Source: Cliona cf. orientalis (taxonomy: Eukaryota; Porifera; Demospongiae; Clionaida; Clionaidae). Taken from it: a stretch of 64,000 bases of DNA. This document shows, piece by piece, positions 24,562-35,200 of this stretch (its first letter is position 1; every line of letters begins with the position of its first letter). The notes under the pieces are model-generated. The model saw nothing but the letters and a program-made list of their open reading frames with translations, searched no databases and was not told the DNA's origin. Made by a program: the position numbers and the translations under genes. The stretch is from the NCBI GenBank assembly GCA_963930775.1, contig OZ005705.1, positions 4,712,001 through 4,776,000 on the forward strand, read 5' to 3'.

Positions 24562-27209
24562 TCATGATTGAATAGGTCTCCCTGTATGTATGTATGTATG
24601 TATGTATGTATGCATGTGTGCGTGTGTTCATTATAATGGTACAGCTGGATGGGTTTATTTGATAATGACAATGTAATATCAACTTACCTAAGTCTTTCTT
24701 CAGCTTACTCATTAAGTTAATATGCTCTATGTGATTCAGATTTCTTGTTTTGATCCTGATTTGTGTGTATCTCTTAAGCTGATTTGCTAGCTGGCACTCA
24801 TCCTCTATAGTGACTGGAACCATCCTTCTCATACCCTGACTATTTTGTATGTCTATACAGTATGCTACTTCTTGATCGAACTCAGTGCCGAAGTGCTTTG
24901 TGCATACGATCACAACTATTCTACACACCTCTGCAGCACAGTGCATACTCTGAATGATTGATTTGCCAGGAGAGAATATATTAGATGTTGGGTCATGCTT
25001 CCAAAGTAGTTTATAGCCTTCCTTGATCAGGGGCTGATAGATGGTATATTTCACAAATCGTGAGTCTTCATCGGCAAATAAAAGAAGTCCATCATACCTG
25101 TAGTCTAAAAGCAATGCAAGAGGCAGTTTCTGAGATGATATGAACTTGTGTGGTGATGTATACCTTCACTTAGTTGAACTTCTTCATCCCTGTTAGTTCT
25201 AGCTGGATGTTTTCTCTTCTTCTCCCTGCACTGATAGCAACATGCTGATACTAGGCATATTGAGGTGCAGAAAAGTCCAGCAGTCAGAAGCCCACTTGTC
25301 ATGTGTACTGGCATCTGCTTCCTCTTTTGTTTGGGGTAACTCTTACAATCCAGGGTTTCATCCACTCCAGGTTCTGCATATGTTTGTTTGTTTTGGCTGA
25401 GTGCATAAACTGACTGCTATGACCATACTAATCAAACTAAGTGTTCCTGGTTGTGTCTTAGTACAAGTGTCAACTTACCTAGGGTGTATCCATTACTGTA
25501 GGCATACTGTAGGTCACCAGCATATGCAAATACTGTGGCTCCTATATGGATATCAGTATTTCTGTGCCATATGAGTAGCTGTGTCACATCTATTCCACCG
25601 GTGATATTGAGCTCTATGTAGAATACTATATACCCAAAGCTCACTTCAGTGCTACTCACGAAAGCCTTGTAGTTTAAAACTGGGATACTTTGGCAGAGGT
25701 CTTTGCCTTCTGTGATCTGAATGTCCGTTGGGTTGTAGTGCTCTTCAGGTACAACTACTGAAATGTGATACCAGTATACCTCATCATTGGTTGGATGCTG
25801 TAGAACTATGATCTGTTTATTAGAGAACCACTCTACTGGTTGTAGTAATACTGAATGGTGTACATTTGCATACTGTGAATAGATTGTGTAGAGCACTAAA
25901 ATGGGATCACTTGCTTTGATGGCGACATGACTAGTGCCAAGCATTGAGCTCGCTGAGTGCACAACTCTATAGACATTGCTTGTCATTAACACATCTCTAG
26001 TAATTTGAGGTGGTTGACTGAACTGATAGTATGTCATGTTAATAGTAGTACCATTTTGAGCTGCTCTAATCAATAGCTCATACTCAACATCATTCCTCAT
26101 TGATTTTGGTAACATGTTGATTTGCTGTGTATCAATGATGAATGTTTTGCCCCAATCATTCACTTCAGGCATCTGGTGGACCACCTGGGACTCATAACTG
26201 AACTCCACTGTACCACTACACCTTGCTTTATTTGTGAACACAGATATTGGTTTATTTGACATAATTATCGTTCCTTCCAAGCTTCTTGGATTTAAATTAT
26301 CACAAGTAGAAACCTTTGGCTCAATCCACAGTGTGGTATAGGTATTGCCTTGATCTTTGATGCTAAATTGTTGGTTAATTGGTTCCTCTACTGTGTTATT
26401 CAAAGCTTGTGCCGCTCCACTGAGCTGAATTGTGATTTCTGTCTTTTGGTGCATCTGAATTGTAATTCCATCTAAACGTGGTGTGCTTTCACTGCCATAG
26501 ACTGGCCCGAATAAGACATAGTAGTAATACTCTGCTCTGACTGAGGATGTGCATGACATATCGTCTTTGCATACCGGGTACATTGCAAAGGATTGATTGA
26601 ATGCTAATCCTGCAAAGAAAGCAATAACAGAAATTGTTGGATTCCCTTGAAAGAAGAAATTTGTCCCAAATACATCATTTTTGCAGTTATAGGCAAGTGA
26701 ATACATTTCTGCATGTGTTCCAGCTTCATTTGCTGTCATTTCAAACAGTGATGTATAAGACTTGCCCAAATGAAAAGTCTGCTGAAACTGGAGTGACTTT
26801 CCTGCAGAAATTGTCTCAAATGTCAAAGTATTTGGCTGGGTAATTTGTGAAGCTATGTAGAATGAGTAGTTCATATTGCTACTGTTGTACATTGAGTCAC
26901 AGTCACTGCGGTAGTGGAAGAGCAGAGGGACACCAAAGAATGTATCAATACCATTGCTCACCTTTACACCTATAGTACATGGATATGTATGCAATGATGA
27001 TGAGCTTGAAATATTTCATAGATCTGTAGACAGAATGGCCTGGGTTTTCAACTGTCTGATGGTAAGTACCGATAGTCTAGATGCTTAATTTGCTCACTGC
27101 ACATAGCTATTCAGTAATATCTAAGTCTAGGTATTAGCTTACCTATCATTAGGATAATAATATTATTATACACCAGCACTGGTAGGATGAGCAGTAGTTG
27201 GAATTTCAT
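24562..27209 (-). CDS. IgGFc-binding-like/TIR transmembrane receptor, copy 1
   Basis: Paralog of the neighbouring receptor, about 400 bp upstream on the same strand. Exons 27209-27143, 26969-25479, 25373-25164, 25104-24688 and a tiny last exon 24581-24562 keep phase 1 at every join and give 734 aa. Exon 1 is a signal peptide (MKFQLLLILPVLV). Exon 2 is the ectodomain with the same landmarks: 'SLEGTIIMSNKPISVF', 'WGKTFIIDTQQ', 'DPILVLYTIY' and 'LLQPVEWFSNKQ'. Exon 3 gives the span (about 541-564), followed by Cys and basic residues. Exon 4 is a more diverged TIR: 'YDGLLLFADEDSRFV', 'FSPGKSIIQSM' and 'TEFDQEVAY', so the usual Cys before the Glu is Asp here. The 3' splice site of the last exon lies in a 'catacata' microsatellite and is the weakest part. 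Ligand and adaptor are unknown. Confidence 0.72.
24583..24630. repeat. (catg/cata)n microsatellite at receptor 3' end
   Basis: The tract is 'tgtatgtatgtatg' and close variants, overlapping the polypyrimidine region ahead of the last exon of the upstream TIR receptor. Length changes here could alter that splice site. Confidence 0.8.
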
Positions 27210-29086
27210 ACTGAAAGTGAAAATTACCAGCAGATCAAACTTCACTTATTGATGAACCACGTGTGTAGCTTGATGGTGCTTGGGCAAGAGCATGATCCAT
27301 GAGTAGGTGGCCTATAGGTTCATGATCCAGCATCCTGTTTGGTATAGCATGCTAGTGGGTGAGGTCGTCATGCTCTCCCTCCACAGTCTAAACAGCAGCA
27401 ACACCAATGATAATCATTGTGGTTTTCAACCCATACCCCTTGAGACATTTATATTCCATGCATTTAGTAGTAGAATTTTCATGATCACTGGGCAACTATT
27501 GTTCATTGCTGGTCCATGCTGGTTGACATGGGTTTGATAAGTTTTAATGGACTAACAGTGCCTCACATACTGTGCATACCATAGGTGTGTATATTTAATA
27601 TGTCGGTTTTATTGCAATTCACTAGACAGACAGTCGGGCGATTATTAAAAAGGTCTGAGAACTGAGTAAATTGAGACTGAGATTATGAAATTAACTTTCA
27701 ACTCATAATTTTATGCCAATGAGATCACAAGATTTGCTTGCCAAGAAGACTGAAAAGAAATATGGCATGCAACTCAAGTTTCCTTTCTAACTCCAGAAGG
27801 GTCATGCAAAGTGCTTAAAGATCAAAAGCTAATGACCAACACGTGTATGTGGTAATAATGAGTCTAGAAACCACTGAACTATACATGTAGTGGTACTAGC
27901 TGTGAGGCAGGCTCAGGGACATAATATTGTGTTTAGAGCCAACCATATCAGATCCACATGATTTATATCTAGGAAGAGAAAGAAGACTGTGTGTGCATGT
28001 ACATGGCATATTATGACATAGAGCAAGCATATTTGATGTATTGAATAACCTTTTTAGTGCTCTGCGGTATACAGTGATGCAGCCCATGGTCGTGGATGCA
28101 TTGTGTGTGGGCTGATCCACACCAGCAGTCCCACTAATTCATATGCTGTATTAAGTACATTGGTAGTTTTGCTTTATGCAGATCTTCTCGTATGAATTAT
28201 CCATTGAGCACACTGTGATAATAAGTAAACTATGCTCTATGGTATCATAACAGCCATTAGTGCACCAGTTGGCCATGGGATCACCAAATGCCTTGCACAA
28301 GTGAGATTAGCAGTCTGCCAAATGTTTGAACAAGATCTATAGTTGTTGGTGCTATCTTTTTCAACTATCCCAGCCAGAAATTCTCAGGGGAAGATTTTAT
28401 TCACCGGGTCCTTCTATGACATATTCTCTGTATCATGTATCAGTATGTATGTGGGTGCATGCAATGATAATACTTATCTGTGACGTGTGAATATGACACG
28501 ATTGTACGTAGTCTATTATGCAATCCCCAGCTGGGTGCCCACTTTAGAGTTGGCACCTGCTCCAGATAATTCAGCTACAAAGAATGAAAAATTATACGAT
28601 ATCAGATTAAGAGGGGGATAACTCGATAACTCAAGATCTATTAATAAGAAATTGTGGCCGTTGTAATTTGTCTGGTTACTGTAGGCACAAAACTTAAAAA
28701 GATGAATGCATGAAAGTTTTGTGTAAGTTAATGTCTGTTTGCTCTATAGAGCAGGTCACAGAGTGTGTTGTGCAATGCTCAGTGAACTGTGCAGAGTTTG
28801 TGATAATAGAGTGCCAAATCTGGTTTAGGTTTTAAATCTCTATGTGGGTGGGCAGCAGAGTAATCTGACACTGCTGAATATAAGTCAGTAATATAGAGTA
28901 CATCATCACGGAGATACTGCTATTGTTTGTCATAAATTGCCTCCCACATGAAAGGAAATTTTTTCTTGCGGTTGTGGAACAATTCGATAACACCATTTTT
29001 ACTGTCATAGTATTATGGCTAATTGTTGGCGCTGCTGTGGCTCAGTTGCTGGCAGTTCTAAGTTGAGGTGAAGAGTATATGCTAGA
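27210..29086. other. Intergenic gap, receptor and GPCR promoters
   Basis: About 1.9 kb between the divergently transcribed TIR receptor (start 27209, -) and the GPCR (start 29087, +). I see no inverted-repeat element and no convincing exon. A short stretch near 29026 ('gctgctgtggctcagttgct') recalls a tRNA-like A box but lacks a B box. Confidence 0.4.
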
Positions 29087-30715
29087 ATGCCAGATGAATT
29101 TAATACACATGTCATCTATCCTGCAATAGTGATGAACAGATCTGTGACTGAAGGCGTCAATTCCACGAGTGAAAGAGATCCATTCATTGTCTGTGTAGAG
29201 AATAACTTTGGAAAGACAATCCTAGACTGTAGCAATTGCTTCAATTTGACAGCGACCCCAACTTGGATTCTAGTTCTGCATTCAATTGGAAATGGAGCCC
29301 TAATTCTTGCTAGTTCAATCCTCTGCCTGTTGATACTTGTATTGGTTATAAAGTACAAGAAGCTTCAGCGCCGTGCTGTCATTGTCAGCTTAAGTCTCAT
29401 CATTGCTGATCTGCTTCTCGTCTGTTCCTACCACTTACCAGCATTCACCAGCACCATCATTCTTGCCTGGCCATTTGAGTTTATTGGATGTCAAATATTT
29501 GGCTTTCTATCAACAACTTTTGTATTGACCCGTTGGTACATGATGAGTGTGCTATCTGCAGACCGTTTTTTCACAGTACGCTATCCATTCTCCTATGAAA
29601 AGTACAGCAAAGTTATCCTTACCATTATGACACTGATAGCGTGGATAATTCCAGTTCTCATCAGTATGACCTGCTTGAATATTCTGAGCAGTGTTGCCTT
29701 TCGGGAAAATGTTCCCACCTGTCTATTTTATTCCCCTACACTCGACAGAGGGTTGGTCTTTTTCTCTATCACATCTACATTATCATTTGCAATAGGGTGC
29801 ATACTACCAACAGTTTTGTATATGTGGTTGTATCGCAAAGCTAGGAAGCTAAGACCTTCAGCCACAAAGTTGGGAAAAATGTCAGTACAAATTGCAGCTG
29901 GGACAGTTATCCAAGTACCTCTTGGCCCTCTTGATAGGGATAAACGTGAAAGACGAGCATTGGTCACTTTTGCACTAATATTCATCACATTCTTTGTTAC
30001 AAGTGCTCCCCTCTTTTTCTTTCAAATACTTCGCTCACTATTCACTGATGCCTGGTGTAAAATTCCCATATCTGTGCACTTCATCGTGATTCAAGTGTTT
30101 CTCTGTTCTACTCTGCTGGACCCCATTCTAGTCATGAGGGATAGAGATTTCAGAAAATGCCTCAAGCTTTTCTTTTCTTGTCACAAGTGCATGGAAGCGG
30201 ACTTTGACACTGCCCAATTTAATGTGTCAGAAAACGGCTACCAGAGTAGACGATCTGATTCAGTGGACATTATCAGCTATAGAGGGAGAAGAGGGTCACT
30301 CTGCCCATCCACTGGCTCAGCTTCACGAATGTACTATGACACTAACCACGACTCTTTAACCATAACTGTTGGAAGTGATGCTGATCCATACCATAGAAGA
30401 ACTCAACTGACTACTCTACACGAACATTTATCAGAAGTAACGGTTACCAATTCTAATGGTACATGTGTAGTATCAAGCCCAGAACACCAGAATCACCAAA
30501 CTCCTGACAGTACAGGTGGTGGTCATGATCAACCAGCACATGATCGAAGTTATGATATTGATCAAGACACTAACATAAACTGTGAAGCAAGTCGTAATGG
30601 TGTTATTCATTTCCCAGATGCAGAGGCAATTGCAATCGATTCGTCATCAGAAGAGGTATGTTCTCACTGGACCATAACTTGGTATCAGCCACATAGTGTA
30701 CAATGTACGCACTAA
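29087..30715 (+). CDS. Class A (rhodopsin-like) G-protein-coupled receptor
   Basis: A seven-helix receptor in one long exon of 542 codons as read. An N-glycosylated N-terminus of about 70 residues precedes TM1 (near 75-97). TM2 has 'LSLIIADLLLV' with the conserved Asp. A Cys at the top of TM3 ('GCQIFGF') can pair with 'VPTCLF' in loop 2. TM3 ends 'SADRFFTVRYPF', a DRF variant of the DRY motif. TM6 is 'FALIFITFFVTSAPLFFF', with no CWxP. TM7 ends 'LLDPILV', replacing NPxxY with DPxx(V). The Ser/His-rich tail is about 160 residues. Near its end 'GAAGAG|gtatgt' is a good donor, so the true C-terminus may be spliced, for instance to an exon at about 30845 (MKSMILAAVS then stop). The ligand cannot be predicted. 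Confidence 0.85.
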   Translation: MPDEFNTHVIYPAIVMNRSVTEGVNSTSERDPFIVCVENNFGKTILDCSNCFNLTATPTWILVLHSIGNGALILASSILCLLILVLVIKYKKLQRRAVIVSLSLIIADLLLVCSYHLPAFTSTIILAWPFEFIGCQIFGFLSTTFVLTRWYMMSVLSADRFFTVRYPFSYEKYSKVILTIMTLIAWIIPVLISMTCLNILSSVAFRENVPTCLFYSPTLDRGLVFFSITSTLSFAIGCILPTVLYMWLYRKARKLRPSATKLGKMSVQIAAGTVIQVPLGPLDRDKRERRALVTFALIFITFFVTSAPLFFFQILRSLFTDAWCKIPISVHFIVIQVFLCSTLLDPILVMRDRDFRKCLKLFFSCHKCMEADFDTAQFNVSENGYQSRRSDSVDIISYRGRRGSLCPSTGSASRMYYDTNHDSLTITVGSDADPYHRRTQLTTLHEHLSEVTVTNSNGTCVVSSPEHQNHQTPDSTGGGHDQPAHDRSYDIDQDTNINCEASRNGVIHFPDAEAIAIDSSSEEVCSHWTITWYQPHSVQCTH

Positions 30716-30935
30716 TCTGTCATGTGCCTTATGATTAGTTATTCATATTTGTTACCGCATCCACATACGCCTGCCACTGGCTAGGCAATAACAACAAATT
30801 ATTTATACAGTGATATTATAATAACAATCAATACACTATTATAGATGAAGAGTATGATATTAGCTGCAGTATCATGATCAGTATTAGTACTATGGGATAA
30901 TGGAGGAGCAGGATACTTGATAGATAGTGTCACAG

Positions 30936-32156
30936 TCATAGCCATTGGGCCCGTAGATCTACTTCTTTCCAGTCAAGTAATTCCAGAAGAGCTACATTAA
31001 ACTGCTTATAGGCTCCAAGCAGCTTTTTCCTGTCCATCTCAGTGAGCTTTTGCTGAGCAGGAACATCTCTCTTGCCCTTATTGTAGACCACAGCTGTTAT
31101 CCATTCATAAGTTTCAGAGTTTAGCCTTTTTAGACCTAGAAACTGAAACACCTGGTCAAGGATGACGCTGGGCTTTCGATAAAACTCCTCACTATTGAGG
31201 ATTAGAATGTTTTCTGGAGGAAAGTTGCACAGCCAGTTGAGGAGATGGACATAGTAGGCACCTTCCCAGACCATATTCATGGCAGGCTCGAACAGGCATC
31301 TCAACTTTGACCACTCCTTTGCAAATTTTGTTACGTCAATATGTCTTCCCAATGCCTCATGGAAGAATTTATCCAACTGTAGTTTTAATACTGTTGAAAT
31401 GGAGGTTGTATTCTGAATTCTCATGATGTTCAATCGTGCACGCATTAAGAAATTGGACACAAACCTGTCCACAGGATTCCTAAACAGCATTACAACTTTT
31501 GCCTGCTTTCCACACGACTCAAAAAGCCTTTTTGGTACCTCACAATGCACTAAGTTTCCAACACTGGCATCGCCAGTCATCACAGTATCAGATGGAAACA
31601 GCTGCAGGTACCTATCCCAGCTCACTGTCTCGTAGTGTGATGAGAAGTAGAAGGTCTCTCCAACTTTTGGCCCTTGATCAAGCCGGGTTCCTTCAAAATC
31701 TGGATGCTTTGACAGGTAATGATAGAGGGAGGAGGTACCTCCCTTCCTTGCACCAACTAGGAACAGTGTTGGACAATCCAAATGAAAGGGAGTGAAGTTT
31801 GCATGGTTTTCCCTCCGCACTGAGTTTGCTGGACAATTGGACTCAACATCAAAGTATAGATCAGACCCCAGTCTTGTGAGCGTTTCAGTACGATAGCGTG
31901 GATCTAGTTTGGGTACTGATGCTGCAATACTAGAGTAGCTTATGGCTGAATGCAACATATGAAACTCCTTAGGTCCATCTGTCGTGCAGTTGCATTGACA
32001 GTTCTGGTCATCTGGTGCTATGAGCTGTTCTCTCTTGATCCCCATTTGATATCTCAGGAAATGCTTCATCAATACAAGTAGAGTATTGATTACAAGCCCA
32101 CTTGATACTGTGAAGAGTAGCCACCATATTATTCTGTTCTTCCATGAAATGGCCAT
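30936..32156 (-). CDS. Golgi carbohydrate sulfotransferase, single exon
   Basis: It should transfer sulfate from PAPS to a glycan in the Golgi lumen. The intact frame is 406 aa: a short cytoplasmic tail, a membrane anchor at about residues 9-31 (type II), a Cys-rich stem ('CQCNCTTDG') and the catalytic domain from about 125. The 5'-phosphosulfate loop is 'LFLVGARKGGTSSLYHYL' and the 3'-phosphate motif is 'VVMLFRNPVDRFVSNF', both complete. 'WEGAYYVHLLNWL' and 'NILILNSEEFY' follow as in the GalNAc4S-6ST/CHST15 and heparan sulfotransferase group. Which sugar it modifies is not determinable. The ATG at 32156 lies 125 bp from that of the ClC gene on the other strand. Confidence 0.88.
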   Translation of the reverse strand: MAISWKNRIIWWLLFTVSSGLVINTLLVLMKHFLRYQMGIKREQLIAPDDQNCQCNCTTDGPKEFHMLHSAISYSSIAASVPKLDPRYRTETLTRLGSDLYFDVESNCPANSVRRENHANFTPFHLDCPTLFLVGARKGGTSSLYHYLSKHPDFEGTRLDQGPKVGETFYFSSHYETVSWDRYLQLFPSDTVMTGDASVGNLVHCEVPKRLFESCGKQAKVVMLFRNPVDRFVSNFLMRARLNIMRIQNTTSISTVLKLQLDKFFHEALGRHIDVTKFAKEWSKLRCLFEPAMNMVWEGAYYVHLLNWLCNFPPENILILNSEEFYRKPSVILDQVFQFLGLKRLNSETYEWITAVVYNKGKRDVPAQQKLTEMDRKKLLGAYKQFNVALLELLDWKEVDLRAQWL

Positions 32157-32281
32157 TGCTTGGGGGCGTTGCTCGCAGTGCCTGGCGCCATGGCCCTCCG
32201 GCTGGGTCAGCTCCGCCCCTAGCCAAGCCAGACCCCTCCCACTTACCGGTTCTCAGTCATGTGACTAAACAACTTAGTCAT
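32157..32281. promoter_or_regulatory. Bidirectional promoter, sulfotransferase/ClC
   Basis: A 125-bp interval between two divergent start codons. It contains 'gtcatgtgac' at 32256-32265 and 'gtcatatgac' at 32277-32286, which resemble the E-box-type CLEAR element (GTCACGTGAC) bound by TFEB/MITF factors that control lysosomal genes. No TATA box is seen. Confidence 0.4.
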
Positions 32282-35200
32282 ATGACCAGTGACAAGCTCT
32301 ATGGTCTGAGCTCGAGCATGAGTTTGTCTTCTCTTTCCTCGGTAGAAGGTGAGATCCGTGACATTTGTAGCGATGATGGATCACGCTCTGACTATGGGAC
32401 TATTGGTGGAAGTAGCTCTCCCATCGTAGAAGTGGTTAACGGGCTCTCTGCCTCCCAGCAACGCCGACGGATCACAGCCTCTTCTGTGGAGAAACGTCAA
32501 GCTAGGGCCAGTGTCAATACTGGTGAGTGAGTAGTATGTATATCTTGTACTGTAGAGAGTCAGTCTCTCTCTCTCTCTCTCAGCTGTTTTTCTTCCTTCC
32601 CTAGTTGACAGTGATGTTGATCTGATCGACATTGGCAGCGGTGGTGGTGAGAGCAGATGTCAGGGGGGTTCCCCTCCCGGCTCCACCCAGCCTCCCCGTG
32701 TCACTAGTTCACACCAGCCCATTGTTCATTTTGAAGCTAGCGTCAGTGTCAGGGCAAGATCACCGTCTTATGACTATGATGTGGACTTGCTACCCAAGGA
32801 GCTGCAGAGCCCTAAAATGTAACAGTAATGATGTATAGGGATCATTACAAACCCTCTGCTGCATCGTTAGATTGCTGCTGGGGGGAGGGGGTGGGGTGGG
32901 GGGAGATAATCTGTAAGTCAGGCTGTCCAAAATTCCATGCCTCAGGCTCTGCTCCTACTAATGGAATGACTGATTCACACTATCAGAATACTCAGGAGAT
33001 ATTGATGTATATATAGTTTTGAAGTCTATGTACAAAGCTAGAGGGAGAGGGAGGGGGGATGTCAGAAAGTCATTCAAATCAGCTGTGCTACATGTGCATG
33101 TGTGTCCAAGCAGGGGTGCTTGAGTACTCATGCTATATACTATGGAGGCTGATCGTGTGCCTTCTTCTGGTCACTGTACATAGGTACTATGATGATTTCC
33201 ATACCATTGACTGGGTGAGAGACAGGGATAGAGATCGTCAGAGGCACCAAAGATTGAACAAGAATAGAAAGCTGAGCTGGAAGGGTTGGGCCAAGAAGTT
33301 CTGGGATGCTGGGTCTGGATGGCTCATTGTCTTCCTTGTTGGAGTCAGCTCTGGGATACTGGCAGGTATGTACCAGTATAATGATGAATTCTCAACCTGA
33401 TCCTGCTCAGAACATGTATCTAAACATGTCCCCGATCAAGGTTTTTCTCATACTAGTATGCTCTCCCCTTGCAGAAATTTAAGGTACGACGGGTGGGTGG
33501 AGCCTGTAGCCACATCAAAGCTTGTGGATTCTCTCCATTCCCACTCAAAGGAAAATTTATATTGAAGGCTTATTGGGCCAACATGCCCTAGAATACTGAT
33601 ATTATGCTAGGAGAACACTGATATTTGTTGGCCATCATCGCCTGGCAACCAAAGTTTTTATAGGCAAATTGCCAGCTATCAGAGGGGTATGGGTGATCAT
33701 AGAGTAGGCCAATAATGAGAGGGAGTCGTGGGTCAACAAGACAGTTATAAGACCTTAATTGGGGTGCATTCAACTGTGCATCTCATGCACCCCAATTAAA
33801 GTATTGTCATACATGACCAATATCTTTTCCTGTACTGTACTGAATGAATTTGACCTACATGTACTGTCTCCCATCTTTGTCCGTAGGAGTGATTGATGTT
33901 TCAGCAGAATGGATGACTGACTTGAAAGAGGGCTTCTGTCCACAGTATGGCTACTATAACAAGGAATCATGCTGCTGGTTCAGTAATCAGGTTCGTGGAA
34001 AATATAATTCCCCTAGTGCATACACTTAGCAAATAGACTGTAATAGTATTGTACATGTATAATATTATATTAGTTAGATACTATTTAGGATGATTCTAGA
34101 TGATCAAAGGGTTCTACAGAACCCTGGGGTCTAAACCACATAGAAACCGACTGAAGCTAACAAGTTTAGATCATATTATTATAGTAAACACTGTAATAGC
34201 CCAAGGATACAAAGTTGTAGGGATTCTATCAGACTTGTAGGGGTTCTATCGCATATAGATACCTGCTAATGACCAATCAGATGGCAACTATGATCTAAGT
34301 GTGGATATCATAATTACCCCGCACGCATGCGCAAGGGGTAAAGTAATCGGTTGTGTCGTTGTTGTTGTCATTAGCACTAAAATCGCCATATCTCGAGATA
34401 TAGGCATCTAAGCGACTCGTAAGCACAACGAATCAATCAAATTTGGCGAAAAACTGGCTTCAGTGTGCGTCAAATCGAGGGATACGGTCCACGAGCGTCA
34501 CAAATAGTGCCTTTTTGTTGGCCACCGTAGCCACGCCTATCGACAGTGCCTACTCAATGCATATGCATACCAATTATGCTTTCTGCTCATGCGCACAACT
34601 ACCCGGTAAGTGGCCAAGCGTGTGAGTGGTAAAGATCGTCAATGTAAGTATAAAATTAATGATATCTATAGTGTAAGATAGCTATACTACTATTGTTACA
34701 ACAAATATAGAATCTGATAGAAATTCATATCTTCCTAGTCTGGGCTAGGTCTGGGTGTCGAGAGCGCTTTTTCAAGTGTCACCGGCACCCCCAGAACAAT
34801 CATCTATTATCTATGGCAGCATTTCCATTATTTCTCTGAAGTTCACGAACTTACAGCCATGTACCGAAAGTAAATCTATAGATTGCGCAATGTGCGCGCG
34901 GGGTATGTGCTCTACAGAGCTCTAGTTATTATGATAGTCAGTGACCATCCCTTCCTATCCCTTAGATCCTAGTTGTAACAAATACTGTTATCTGATTGGT
35001 CAGGAGCAGGTATCTATTTCTCATATAAACCTGTAAAAAGCTCATATAAACCTGTAAATTTTTCATATAAACCTGTAAAAAATTGTTGCCTATGGTTAGG
35101 ATTGTTGCTAGGCAGCAGTTTATATGTCAAGCCTATGGGCATTGTTGCTAGGATCTAAAGTTGTTAGACACTGTTTAGTCGGTTTCTACGTGGTTTAGAA

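Noticed and set aside
29026-29062. tRNA-like A box before the GPCR
   Set aside because: No B box and no foldable tRNA or SINE body downstream.
32144-32281. Upstream in-frame ATG for the ClC gene
   Set aside because: It would overlap the neighbour's start codon on the other strand and adds a Pro/Gly-rich stretch unlike the family N-terminus; the ATG at 32282 is simpler.
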